From an uncultured Cohaesibacter sp. (GTDB taxonomy: Bacteria; Pseudomonadota; Alphaproteobacteria; Rhizobiales; Cohaesibacteraceae): DNA of 64,000 nucleotides. Below the pieces are notes generated by a model, which saw only the letters and a list, made by a program, of their open reading frames with translations, ran no database searches and had not been told where the DNA came from. Positions 25,750-35,800 of this stretch are shown here, in pieces (positions within the stretch are counted from its first letter, which is position 1; each line of letters opens with the position of its first letter). The stretch spans positions 4,133,501 to 4,197,500 of the forward strand of contig NZ_OY762905.1 of assembly GCF_963666525.1 (NCBI RefSeq). Reading direction: 5' to 3'. The position numbers and the translations under genes are program-made.

Positions 25750-27054
25750 ATGGCCGAAACGATCCTGCGCGGAAGACTGCTGACCTTTCATGGGGAACCG
25801 CAAACCCCTGCGGATGAAACCGCCCATCTCTATATCGAGGATGGCGCGTTGCTGATGGACGGCGGCCTGATCCGGGCACGGGGCAGTTTCAGCGTCGTGC
25901 AGTCGAAGGCTGCAGAGGGCGTAAAGGTCATCGATCATCGTCCCCATCTGCTGGTGCCGGGTTTCATCGACACCCACCTGCATTTCCCGCAAGTGCAGGT
26001 GATAGCCAGCTGGGGCGCACAATTGCTCGACTGGCTGGAGAACTATACCTTCCCGGCCGAGTCGCTCTACGCGGATGCTGGGCATTGCGCGGCCATGGCC
26101 GTGCGCTTCTTTGACGAGGTCATTGCCAACGGCACCACCACCACGGTTGCCTACTGTTCGTCGCACAAGACCTCTGCGGATGCCTATTTCACGGAAGCGG
26201 CTCGCCGCAACATGCGCGTGATCGGCGGCAAGGTGCTGATGGATCGCAACGCGCCCGAAGGCGTACGCGATACCCCCCAGTCCGGCTATGACGACAGCAA
26301 GGCGCTGATTGGCAGCTGGCATGGCAAGGGAAGGGCACATTATGCCATCACGCCGCGCTTTGCCATTACCTCGACGCCCGAACAGATGGATGCCGCCCAG
26401 GCGCTTGCGGCAGAGCATCCGGACTGCTTCATCCAGACCCATCTCGATGAAAACCATGACGAGATTGCTGAGACCATGGCGCTCTACCCGGACGCGCCTG
26501 ACTATCTTGGCATCTACGAGCACTATGGCCTGCTGAGGGCCAACACTCTGCTGGGCCATTGCATCCACATGCAGCCAAGGGAAGTTGACGTGCTGATCGC
26601 AACCGATGCTCGGCCGGTCTTTTGCCCGACGTCGAACCTCTTCCTTGGCTCAGGTCTTTTCGATTACGAGGGGCTGCGGGCACGCGGCGCCAAAAGCGCC
26701 ATTGCAACCGACATTGGCGGCGGCACCTCCTATTCCATGCTGCGCACCCTGCACGAAGGCTACAAGGCGCTTGCAACCCGCGACGGCACAAAGATGCACC
26801 CCTTGCGGGCCTTCTACTGGGCAACCCTTGGCAATGCCATAGCCCTTGGGCTGGAGGACCGGATCGGTACGCTTGACGAGGGATCGGAGGCAGACATCGT
26901 CGTGCTCGACAGTCGGGCCACATCCGCCATGGCCCTGCGCATGGAAACCTGCAAGAGCCTCTCCGAAGAGCTCTTCATCCTGCAGATCATGGCCGATGAC
27001 CGCTCGGTCGCCGAGACCTATGTTGCCGGAGAGCCGATGAAGAAAAAGGACTGA
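25750..27054 (+). CDS. guaD: guanine deaminase
   Basis: 434-residue amidohydrolase converting guanine to xanthine and ammonia. Metal-ligand motifs are PGFIDTHLHFPQ, then QTHLDENH, LGHCIHM and ATDIGGGTSYSM in the proper order. LLDWLENYTFPAE is a characteristic guanine deaminase segment. The gene stands alone and runs toward the ferredoxin reductase gene with only 9 bases between stops. Confidence 0.94.
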   Translation: MAETILRGRLLTFHGEPQTPADETAHLYIEDGALLMDGGLIRARGSFSVVQSKAAEGVKVIDHRPHLLVPGFIDTHLHFPQVQVIASWGAQLLDWLENYTFPAESLYADAGHCAAMAVRFFDEVIANGTTTTVAYCSSHKTSADAYFTEAARRNMRVIGGKVLMDRNAPEGVRDTPQSGYDDSKALIGSWHGKGRAHYAITPRFAITSTPEQMDAAQALAAEHPDCFIQTHLDENHDEIAETMALYPDAPDYLGIYEHYGLLRANTLLGHCIHMQPREVDVLIATDARPVFCPTSNLFLGSGLFDYEGLRARGAKSAIATDIGGGTSYSMLRTLHEGYKALATRDGTKMHPLRAFYWATLGNAIALGLEDRIGTLDEGSEADIVVLDSRATSAMALRMETCKSLSEELFILQIMADDRSVAETYVAGEPMKKKD

Positions 27055-27063
27055 GAGCGGATA

Positions 27064-28317
27064 TTATTCCCGCTTCATCAAGACCTTGAGATCGACAGAG
27101 GCGTCGGTGACGATGGCCGGATCTGCGCTCTTGCCCGCTTCTATGAGTCGCTTGCCGACCATATAGGCGCGGCCGTCATTCATTGCATCGACTGCCAGTA
27201 GCTCGTCGCCGCAGTAGTACCAGTGGGATACGGCTCCGTCTCCTCCATTCCGGATGACCACATGGTCATAGCCGGTGTTGAGGCCTGCAATCTGGAACTT
27301 CACATCATACTGATCCGACCAGAACCAAGGTTTGGCGATATAGGGCTTCAGCGCTTCGCCGTTGAGGCTGGCGACGATGTTGGTGGCCACCGCCTTGGCT
27401 TGATCAATGGCATTTCCGACGCTTTCAAGCCGGATTCGTTCGCCGCGATAGGGAAAACTCGTGCAGTCTCCTGCGGCCCAGATATGCGCATCGGAGGTGC
27501 GGCCGTGTTCATCGGTCCAGATGCCGTTATCCAGCGTCAGTCCTGCCATCTCCGCCAGAGTGACCGATGGCGTGAGGCCGATGCCGATGATGACAAAATC
27601 AGCCTCAAGCGACAGGCCGTTGCCGAGTGTCGCACCGCAGACTTGTCCGGATCGACCCTCTTCGGTATCCCCGATCAGAGCAACCGAACCGGCTCCCTCG
27701 ATGACGCGTACCCCGTGGCCTTTGTGCAGGGCGCGGAAATAGTCCGATGTCTCCGGTGCCGCAACCCGCCGCAGGATGCGCTCGGAGGCGACCACGAGCG
27801 TGACATCAAGGCCACGCTTGGCGCAGACGGCAGCTGCTTCCAGTCCAATATACCCACCGCCGACAATCAGCACCTTCCGTCCGGCGACTATCTGCGGTTC
27901 GAGCCGGTTGATGTCGGCAATGCCGCGAATGGGAAAGATGCCTTCAAGTGCTCCGCCCTGGTCCGTGGGCAAGCTGGCTGCATCACCTCCGGTGGCCAAC
28001 ACGAGATGGTCATAGGCGATGGTCTCATCGCCCAAGGTCACGGTCTGACTGTCCCTGTCAACGGCGGTGACCGGATTGCCGAGCAGCAGCTGGATGTTCT
28101 GGTCGTCATAAAAACTTTGTGGACGCAAGGTCAGGCCTTCCAGATCCATATCACCCAACAGGTAGGCCTTGGAGAGGGGCGGGCGCTGATAGGGCAAATA
28201 AGGTTCCTCACCGATGAGTGTCAAAGTGCCGTCATAGCCCAGCTCGCGCAGTCTTTGCACCAGAGTGGCTCCAGCCTGTCCGGCTCCCACGACGACGACG
28301 CTCTTTGTCTTGCTCAT
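27064..28317 (-). CDS. FAD-dependent ferredoxin/rubredoxin-type reductase
   Basis: 417-residue pyridine-nucleotide disulfide oxidoreductase family member. The FAD-binding motif VVVVGAGQAGATLVQRL is at the N terminus, followed by PYLPYQRPPLSKAYL, the second Rossmann motif VLIVGGGYIGLEAAAV, and the FAD-ribityl motif IWAAGDCTSFPY. This is the ferredoxin-NAD(P) reductase group serving P450s and ring-hydroxylating dioxygenases. No oxygenase or ferredoxin gene is adjacent, so its electron partner is unknown. AGGGAAAAG precedes the chosen ATG. Confidence 0.87.
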   Translation of the reverse strand: MSKTKSVVVVGAGQAGATLVQRLRELGYDGTLTLIGEEPYLPYQRPPLSKAYLLGDMDLEGLTLRPQSFYDDQNIQLLLGNPVTAVDRDSQTVTLGDETIAYDHLVLATGGDAASLPTDQGGALEGIFPIRGIADINRLEPQIVAGRKVLIVGGGYIGLEAAAVCAKRGLDVTLVVASERILRRVAAPETSDYFRALHKGHGVRVIEGAGSVALIGDTEEGRSGQVCGATLGNGLSLEADFVIIGIGLTPSVTLAEMAGLTLDNGIWTDEHGRTSDAHIWAAGDCTSFPYRGERIRLESVGNAIDQAKAVATNIVASLNGEALKPYIAKPWFWSDQYDVKFQIAGLNTGYDHVVIRNGGDGAVSHWYYCGDELLAVDAMNDGRAYMVGKRLIEAGKSADPAIVTDASVDLKVLMKRE

Positions 28318-28684
28318 TGCTTTTCCCTGTCTGCTTTGCCTTGCCACTGGCATTCTCGAGGCATATCTGCGTGCGCATCAGTTGGCTACCGTCGCAACGA
28401 TGACAAGTCAACGCATTCCCTGTATCAAAGTGCATCCGACTGTCGCTGATGCCTGCTACGATGCCATGAGCCTTGCAGCAAACCACAGACGAAAGGCAAC
28501 AGAAGGCAGAATTACGAATTTTTCACGGAAAAACATCTCAAACAGCACAAAGTTGCCAGTTCTGACCCTTTTCTATCAAGCAACAGTTGTCTAATGTCCC
28601 CCTCGATCTTTACCGGTTGGCCCGACTGCCGCTTTTGCAATGCAGGCTCGGTCCCTCCTTGTTTGAATGAAAAGAAACAGACCC
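28318..28684. other. divergent region between reductase gene and purU
   Basis: 367 bases with no supported gene or recognisable regulatory RNA. It should contain promoters for both flanking genes. Confidence 0.5.
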
Positions 28685-29557
28685 ATGAGCATGATTTTGA
28701 AAATGACCTGCCCGGACCAGCCCGGTGTCGTCGCCGACCTCAGCGCACGTCTCCTGGCCTTCGGTTGCAACATTCTGGAGAGCAATCAGTTTTTCCAGCC
28801 AGCGGCGAATTCCAATCGCGAAGACGGTCTCGGTTCTTTCTTCATGCGTGTGGTTTTGGCGACCCCGGACGGGATCGACTTTACAGCCCTGCAGACCTCG
28901 ATTGACGAGTTTGCGGCCAAGTTCGATGCCGTCATCTCCTTCTGTCCTGCCGACAAAAAGGTGGCGACCGTGCTGATGGTTTCCAAGTTTGACCATTGCC
29001 TGCAGGACATTCTCTATCGCGTTCAGAAGGGCACCCTGCCACTCGACATCAAGGCGGTCGTCTCAAACCATGCCGACAGCCGCAACACGGTGGAACGTCT
29101 GGGCATTCCCTTCTATCTCTGGCCGGTGACCAAGGAGAACAAGAAGGAGCAGGAAGCCAAGATGGACGAACTGGTCGATCGCACAGGGGCGGAGCTGATT
29201 GTTCTGGCCCGTTACATGCAGATCCTGTCTGACGATCTGTCCAGAAAGCACTTTGGCAAGGTCATCAACATCCACCACTCCTTCCTGCCAGCCTTCAAGG
29301 GCGCCAAGCCTTATCATCGCGCATGGGAGCGGGGTGTGAAGCTGATCGGTGCCACCGCGCACTATGTGACGCCGGATCTCGATGAAGGTCCGATCATCGA
29401 ACAGGATACCGAACGGGTAAACCACGCCTACAACCCTGACGAGCTGGTCAGCCGTGGTCGTGACATCGAAGCCCGGGTCCTCTCCCGCGCGCTGCGCCTT
29501 CATGCCGAAGGGCGTGTGTTCATCGACGGAAACCGTACGGTGGTCTTCAGCAAGTGA
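28685..29557 (+). CDS. purU: formyltetrahydrofolate deformylase
   Basis: 290 residues. The N-terminal ACT domain (about 1-80, MSMILKMTCPDQPGVVADLSARL) precedes a formyltransferase-like catalytic domain with NIHHSFLPAFKGAKPYHRAW and GATAHYVTPDLDEGPIIEQD, which contain the catalytic Asn, His and Asp. It hydrolyses 10-formyl-tetrahydrofolate to formate and tetrahydrofolate, balancing one-carbon pools. An alternative ATG six codons upstream (28667) is possible; neither has a strong ribosome-binding site. An intrinsic terminator follows. Confidence 0.94.
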   Translation: MSMILKMTCPDQPGVVADLSARLLAFGCNILESNQFFQPAANSNREDGLGSFFMRVVLATPDGIDFTALQTSIDEFAAKFDAVISFCPADKKVATVLMVSKFDHCLQDILYRVQKGTLPLDIKAVVSNHADSRNTVERLGIPFYLWPVTKENKKEQEAKMDELVDRTGAELIVLARYMQILSDDLSRKHFGKVINIHHSFLPAFKGAKPYHRAWERGVKLIGATAHYVTPDLDEGPIIEQDTERVNHAYNPDELVSRGRDIEARVLSRALRLHAEGRVFIDGNRTVVFSK

Positions 29558-29606
29558 CAGGGTGAGAAACACCGCCCATCATTGCTGATCAGGCAGAAAA
29601 AGTTGC

Positions 29607-29644
29607 AATCGGTTCACATGGTCAAATGTGGGCCGATTTTTTTT
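29607..29644 (+). terminator. terminator of purU
   Basis: AATCGG..CACAT / ATGTG..CCGATT stem followed by eight T residues. Confidence 0.88.
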
Positions 29645-29690
29645 GAAAGTTCAATTATTTCTAAAATTGTAACGTTACAGGTAAAAAGGC

Positions 29691-29731
29691 GACCATACCG
29701 CACCATATCTGGGGGAAGGTGCGGTATGGTC
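29691..29731. repeat. perfect 14-base inverted repeat (hairpin) in non-coding DNA
   Basis: Arms GACCATACCGCACC and GGTGCGGTATGGTC are perfectly complementary with a 13-base loop. The flank on the minus strand gives GCC then TTTTT, so it could terminate leftward transcription. The right flank is TTTGG, poor for a rightward terminator. Function unknown. Confidence 0.6.
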
Positions 29732-30004
29732 TTTGGCATATTTCCGTGGGTCTAGTGGGGACTAAATTTGGGAATTATGCCAATTCTGATCAAACGCCCC
29801 TTCGCTGGTCGGCAATTGATGACCAACGCCCAACACGTTCTGGCAACCGTACACATGTCAATTCGGTGGAGAAACCTCCAGACGAATCCTGTTATAAGAT
29901 GAAATCCATGCCAGATCTGCCGATATGGCTGTTCCATGGACGATTTAAAGAGACGATTTGAAAGGAAGAATGCCCCACCCCATAGGTTCAAACCTCAAGT
30001 GGTT

Positions 30005-30020
30005 TAGACCGAATGGTCTA
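30005..30020. promoter_or_regulatory. TetR-type operator TAGACC-N4-GGTCTA
   Basis: Perfect 6-base arms with a 4-base spacer, 10 bases before the TetR start. TAGACC-type boxes are known for related repressors (NemR, LmrA/YxaF groups). The position implies autorepression. Confidence 0.65.
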
Positions 30021-30030
30021 GTGCTGTAAA

Positions 30031-30681
30031 GTGAAATTAATGGAACATTCCACATATCAGAAGTTGATTATCGCTGCGGCGGATCTCCTGCGTCAAAAAG
30101 GCTACGCGGCAACAGGTATATCTGACATCCTGAAACAGGCGAATGTTACGCGGGGCTCGCTTTATCATCATTTTCCCGGTGGCAAAAGTGATCTTGCTGT
30201 TGCTGCCGCGCGCTATTCTTGCTCTCAGCTGGTAAGGCACATCGAGACGGCTTGCGAGGTGGCGCGTGCCAGGGGAGGTGACTTTCTCGATGCAATGGTT
30301 GAGCTGTGCAAGCGGATCTATCAGCTTTTCGAGGAGCACGGCAACTGGCGTTTCATGACGGTATCGGCCACGCTGCAGGAGGGGGGAGAGCGCAACGCCT
30401 TCTTCAGCAATGAAGCCCGATCTCTTTATACCCGGCTCAAGTGCAAGGCAGTCGAGGAGGGGGGCAAATTCGGCCTGTCCGAACGAGATTCCTTTATGGC
30501 TCTGCGCAAGGCTCTGCTGCTTGTGGAAGGCGGCTGGATGCTGGCCCGGGTCGTTGACGATCCCATGCCGCTCCGGTCATCCATACAGTTCATGGAAGAA
30601 GAGAAACTGATTTACCAGTTCCGCAAGCAACTGGGACTTTCCTGCCCGGCCTTCGACTTCGAGATTGATCCACTTTTCTGA
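30031..30681 (+). CDS. TetR-family regulator, LmrA/YxaF-like
   Basis: 216 residues. The helix-turn-helix (about 12-60) reads GYAATGISDILKQANVTRGSLYHHFPGGKSDLAVAA; the GSLYHHFPGGK variant with the extra Pro-Gly-Gly is typical of the LmrA/YxaF subgroup, which controls efflux or detoxification genes. The start is uncertain: GTG at 30031 or ATG at 30040, neither with a clear ribosome-binding site. A palindromic operator sits just upstream. No efflux or reductase gene is adjacent (pbpC converges downstream), so it may act on distant targets. Confidence 0.88.
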   Translation: MKLMEHSTYQKLIIAAADLLRQKGYAATGISDILKQANVTRGSLYHHFPGGKSDLAVAAARYSCSQLVRHIETACEVARARGGDFLDAMVELCKRIYQLFEEHGNWRFMTVSATLQEGGERNAFFSNEARSLYTRLKCKAVEEGGKFGLSERDSFMALRKALLLVEGGWMLARVVDDPMPLRSSIQFMEEEKLIYQFRKQLGLSCPAFDFEIDPLF

Positions 30682-30726
30682 ATGCTGCCGCTGAAGGCGC
30701 TTCCGGTCAGCCTTGTTTATCCAGGC

Positions 30727-32862
30727 TCATGGGGCCGGTACCGGTCGCTGAAGGAACACGCTGATGCTGTCGGCCCGCCCTGCGGCATCGATGACGGTGA
30801 GGGTCGACTGGCCCTGACCGTCAGGAAGCCAGCTGATCGAGCGCTTGAAGCCATTGGCCTTGAAAACCTGCCCGTTGCCCAGCCAACGGAACGGCGGCCG
30901 CCCATCCTGCAACTTGACGATCAGTGGCATAGCAGCGCCATTTGTCATGGCGTCGAGCTCGATTTTGGCCCCATCGGGTGGATAGCTTATGCGAGGGGCT
31001 GGCTCGGGGACAGACGATGCCTCACTCCAGAGCGGCGACAGCCTGAAATGCTTCTGTGTCGGAGGCAGCTCCGCAAAGCTCTGCCGTTTGACGCCAAGCG
31101 GTGCCGGGGCAAAGGCTTCGATTGTCAGGCCCGTACGGGCAAAAGCATCATAAAGGATCGGGGCAGCAGCGGTGCGTCCGGTTATGCCCGGTACGGCACT
31201 GTTGTCCGGCTTGCCCACCCAGACGCCAATGACATAGCGACCATCAAATCCGACCGACCATGCATCACGATAGCCATAGGAGGTGCCGGTCTTGTAGGCA
31301 ATGGCCAGCTTTCCCGATCCTTCTGGTGGAGTTGCATCCTGAAGGATATCGCTCACATGCCAGACCGCAGTCTGATCCAACAGAGGGGCTCTGGGGTCTG
31401 ACGCAACGTCGCCATTTGGCGGGATGTCCCTGAGTGGCTTGACACGGCCATCATTGACAAAGGCCGTATAGAGCTGGGTGAGATCCTTGAGCGTGATGCC
31501 GAGACCGCCAAGTCCGATGGCCAGCCCCACATCGCTTCCCTTGGGTAGGCTAACTTCCACATCGCCGCGCTTCAGGCGCTCCATCAAGCGGGCAGGTCCA
31601 ACCGCATCGAGCAGGGCGACCGCCGGCACATTGAGCGACATGAGCAGCGCGTCGTGAATGCTGACATCGCCCTGATAGCCCATATCGAAATTCTTGGGAC
31701 GGTAGCCGCCGAAATTGACTGGACTGTCGGTGATCAGGGTTTCGGCCTGCACGAGTCCTTCCTCAAAGGCCAGTCCATAGATGAAGGGTTTGAGCGCTGA
31801 TCCGGGGGAACGCATCTTGCGTGTCATGTCGATCCAGCCGGAGCGGTCGGCGCCGAGATAGTCAGGCGAGCCGACCTCTGCCAGAATGTCGCCGCTGCTG
31901 CCATCGGCCAGCACGAGCGCAACGGACAGATTGGGGGCGAGCGACCCAGTGGCATCCCGCACCACGGCTTCCATCTTTTCCTGCAATGCGCGATCGAGTG
32001 TTGTCGGGTGACGTTGCTGGTCGGGAGCTTCTGCAAGCATCCGGTCGGCGGCATGGGCGGCCAGTTGCGGCATCGGATGGCGCAGGGCAGCCAGCGGCTT
32101 TGAAGAGGCTCGGTCGACCTCGCTCTGCGGCATGACACCGGCGGTTGCCATGCGCCCAAGCACGGTGTTGCGGGCGGCAAGTGCCCGCCTTGGCGAGATG
32201 TCCGGCCTGCGGGCTTCCGGTGATTGGGGCAGGGCGACCAGCAGCGCCGCTTCGGAAAGGCTCAGCTCTTTTGGCTCTTTGGCGAAATAGGCCAGCGACG
32301 CCGCCCGGACGCCTTCCAGGTTGCCGCCATAGGGAGCCAATGTCAGATAGGCGGTCAGGATTTCCCGCTTGCTCATTCGGCCTTCCAATTGCAAGGCCCG
32401 CAGCATCTGCCAGAATTTGGCGGTAAAGGTCCGTTTCTCCCGTGGTTCCAGCAAACGGGCAAGCTGCATGCTGATGGTGGAGGCACCGGAGATGATCCGC
32501 CCGTTGGTCAGGAGCTGCCAACTGGCGCGCAGGATGGCTTGAAGGTCGACCCCGCCATGGGTCCAGAAGCGCTTGTCCTCATAGGCAAGAAGGATCGTCA
32601 CAAACTCGGGGTCAACCTCATCGAGCTTCGCGGCAAACCGCCATTGCCCGGCTTCGTTGGTATAGGCGCGCAGCAATGCGCCATCGTGGTCGACGACCTC
32701 GACCGACAGATCGGAGAGCTTGCTAAGGAGTGGAGGGTTTAACCGGTCGAACAGGGCGAAGCCGCCCCAGCTACCAAAAGCCACCAGCAGCAGGATCCCC
32801 AGAGAAAGAACCATGCCGAAGAGGGGCTTCGGCATGGCTTTGATCGTGTTACGCAAGGACAA
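30727..32862 (-). CDS. pbpC: penicillin-binding protein 1C
   Basis: 711-residue bifunctional class A PBP anchored by an N-terminal helix (about 13-38). The GT51 glycosyltransferase motif AYEDKRFWTHGGVD is near residue 93, with GASTISMQLARLL after it. The transpeptidase has SALK (Ser355), SLN in MSLNVPAV, and KTGTSYGYRDAWSVG. A C-terminal PBP1C-type domain with ISYPPDGAKIELD follows. It lies 21 bases after the alpha-2-macroglobulin gene; this pairing is a known conserved arrangement thought to couple defence against proteases with peptidoglycan repair. Confidence 0.95.
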   Translation of the reverse strand: MSLRNTIKAMPKPLFGMVLSLGILLLVAFGSWGGFALFDRLNPPLLSKLSDLSVEVVDHDGALLRAYTNEAGQWRFAAKLDEVDPEFVTILLAYEDKRFWTHGGVDLQAILRASWQLLTNGRIISGASTISMQLARLLEPREKRTFTAKFWQMLRALQLEGRMSKREILTAYLTLAPYGGNLEGVRAASLAYFAKEPKELSLSEAALLVALPQSPEARRPDISPRRALAARNTVLGRMATAGVMPQSEVDRASSKPLAALRHPMPQLAAHAADRMLAEAPDQQRHPTTLDRALQEKMEAVVRDATGSLAPNLSVALVLADGSSGDILAEVGSPDYLGADRSGWIDMTRKMRSPGSALKPFIYGLAFEEGLVQAETLITDSPVNFGGYRPKNFDMGYQGDVSIHDALLMSLNVPAVALLDAVGPARLMERLKRGDVEVSLPKGSDVGLAIGLGGLGITLKDLTQLYTAFVNDGRVKPLRDIPPNGDVASDPRAPLLDQTAVWHVSDILQDATPPEGSGKLAIAYKTGTSYGYRDAWSVGFDGRYVIGVWVGKPDNSAVPGITGRTAAAPILYDAFARTGLTIEAFAPAPLGVKRQSFAELPPTQKHFRLSPLWSEASSVPEPAPRISYPPDGAKIELDAMTNGAAMPLIVKLQDGRPPFRWLGNGQVFKANGFKRSISWLPDGQGQSTLTVIDAAGRADSISVFLQRPVPAP

Positions 32863-32883
32863 CTCGCATCTTTCCGCTTCGGT

Positions 32884-35800
32884 CTAACGGCTCACATTCA
32901 TGAAACCGCTCGCCGTACGGGCCGATTTCTCGGGGCGATACATGTCTTCAATGACTGCGGCAGGATGCATGAAGCTGCCCGGAGAGACGGCACGCACCAC
33001 ATAGGCAATCGTTAAGTCCTTCGGGCCGCCCTGTTCGCGGTTGATCGCGGCCAGAACTCGATCCTTGCGGAATTCCACATGGGCAACCTCGGTTTGGGGC
33101 AGCCAGTTGAAATTCTGCTGATCGGCACTCTGTACCAGACTTGGATTCTCGACCTCGAGACCGGCTGGCAACAGATCGCTGATCATGAGCCGTGCGGGCA
33201 CATCTTCGAGCTGGCTGGCATTGACGACGACAACAAACCGCTCATTCTGCTTGATGTCGGCGACGCTGATCGGGCTGCCATCGAGCGCATGATAATTGCG
33301 CGAAATGGCAAAGCCGTTGCCGCCTGCAGAAAGCGGTTCCTCGGGCGAAGCGACGCTGGTCACCAGAGCCACCAGAGGCTTGTCGCCGCCGTTGGTGATG
33401 GTCACAGGATCCATGTCGATGGCCTGTCCCTGATAGGACTCGACAAGCGTGCCGGTTACGGCTGTGCCGTTGACAGAGATGCCCAGATCTCCTGCGTTGA
33501 TCTGCTGCGCACGGGCGGCCAGCACCATCCATGCCTGTTCCTGGGTATTGAGACGGCGTTCCGGATTGTAGATACGCCCCGCCAGCTCACGGATGCCATT
33601 GAGGCTCTCAAGGTCCGGGCTGACTTCCGCGGCCAGTGCCAGCATCCCGGCCACATCCCGCTGCAGGCTGGAATAGTGATAGACCGACTGGGACGACAGG
33701 ACATAGTTGTCTTCCAGCTTTTCAGCCAGCCAGAGCGCCGAGTGGAAAGCCCGCTCGGCCCGTGTCCGATCGCCATAAAGGGCGAGCGCCGCCCCCAGCT
33801 GGGCACGGGAGAATGGGCTGTCAAAGCTCTCCAGCTTGGTCTCCAGATAGTAGCGCAGATCGCCAGCCGAAGCCATGCGGTTGCGCGCCAGATCATAGAG
33901 TCCATAGGCAACGGTGGCAGAATCCTTCTCCAGATCGGCCTGGTAGGCGAGCTGGTTCTTGATGCTGTCGAGCGCCTGCTTCATGGCCTCATCCGGCACC
34001 TTGAAGCCCTGTTCCCGCGCACGGGTCAGGAAGTCGGTGGCATAGGCCGTCAGCCATGGATCATCGATATAGCTATTGCCCCACAGGCTGAAGCCACCCA
34101 TGTCGCTCTGGTAGGACAGCAGCTTGTCGATGGCCTTCTGAATGCGCTCTTCCATGTCCTTGCCTGAAAGGCTGGCCAGCTCCTGAGGCAGGATGGACGC
34201 CAGATCTTTGGCATAGAGCAGCGGCAGGGCACCGCTGGTCACTTGTTCGGCGCAGCCGTAAGGGTAGCGGTTCAGCTGCATCAGAAGAGAGGCAACATCA
34301 TAGGCCCCCGGTCGTGTGACGGAAACCGACAGGGTCGCCCCCTGCTTGTTGAAGCCTGTAAGCCAGGCTGCATCCAGCTTCAGCTCATCACCTTTGGCCG
34401 CGAGCGGTACACGGGTGACATGGGTTACGGGCAGAATGCCGGAGCGGACCGGCACCTGTGCGTCATAGAGGATTCCGACCCCGTCGCCAGCCGTCGATGT
34501 CAGTTTGACGGTCACATCGCCCATACCTTCACCTGCGGCTGTCAGAGGCACGGAAAGAGAGACCATCTGGTCTTTCTTGAGAGCCACCGTTTCCGGCGCG
34601 TTGGCGGTGTCGACCGACAGGGCGCCATTGGTCATCAGCTCCATCCGGTAGTCCCCTTCGGGAGCTTCCAGATTGGTCAGTTCGATGAGAGCCCGCGAGC
34701 TGTCGCCCGGAGCGAGCACCTTGGGCAGGGCCACATGCACGATGATCGGGTCGCGAATGATGGCGTCCTTCTCGCCGCCGCCAACAGCTTCCTTGCTCCA
34801 GGCCGCGGCCATCAGCCGGGCCGTGCCGTTGAACTGCGGGATGTCAAAGGCGACTTCTCCTGCGCCGTTTTCGTCAAGACGCACGATGCCCGAAACGAAG
34901 GCCACCAGTTCCTGGGTTGGCACTTCGCCGCTGGAGTTCATTTGCGGCCCGCCACCGTCACCACCTGTGCGCAGGGCACCAAAGGCACCCGAAGCACCAT
35001 CGATGAGACGCCCGTAGAGATCACGGATCTCGACGCCCAGACGACGCTGGCCAAAATAGCGACCCACCGGATCCGGGGTTTTGTATCGGGTGAGATTGAG
35101 AATGCCCTCATCGACCAGCGCAACGGTCACATAGGCTTCCTCTCCAGCCTTGAGGCCGTCAACCTTCACCGGTACCACCATCTGTTCGTGTGGCCGTATG
35201 GTCTCCGGCGCCTCAAGAGTGACGGACAATGCCCGCTCTTCAGGCTCCACGCCAAGCCACTCGACGCCGATGGCACGCATCGGGTTGCGGGAGGCACCCT
35301 TGTCGGACGGGCGATAGAGATTGGCCAGCAGATAGGCTCCGGCTCCCCAGTCTTTGTCGACCGGGATGTCAATTGTCGCGCCGTCCGCCGGGATGTCGTA
35401 GGACATGGTGCCGGAAATGCGGTCAGTGCCGATGGCCAGAAGCAGGGTGCCTGCAAAGCGCGGCGAAACCTTCAATCTGGCGGTTTCTCCAGCCTTGTAG
35501 GATGGCTTGTCGAGTGCCAGTTCGAGCCCGTCCGGCGTATCAAGTGATCCGTTGGCACTGGACCAGCCTGCGCTGAATTCGACGCTTGTGGTATCGCCGA
35601 GGGTTAGCCGATAACGGCCCCATTCCACCGGCAGCGACAGCTTGGCCGGATCGGATGTGTCGAGATCGACCTGTCCGTCGGCAACCTTGCTTTCCAGATC
35701 TACGGCCTCTGAATACCAGGTACTGCCCTCGCGATACCATTGATACTGCCGGTCGATCTTGACCAGCGACCAGTCCACTGCGCTCATGCTGGCGCGGCTG

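Larger units (their letters stand above)
29558..30030. other. non-coding region between purU and TetR gene
   Basis: 473 bases holding three structured sites: the purU terminator (29607-29644), a 14-base-pair hairpin (29691-29731) and the TetR operator (30005-30020). Open frames here show no protein-like composition. A small RNA ending at or containing the long hairpin is possible. Confidence 0.55.

Noticed and set aside
29719-29961. 80-codon frame between purU and the TetR gene
   Set aside because: No recognisable motif and it begins inside the long hairpin; more likely non-coding.
33079-35547. Two long plus-strand frames opposite the alpha-2-macroglobulin gene
   Set aside because: Antisense shadows of a gene with clear A2M motifs; no family features in the translated products.
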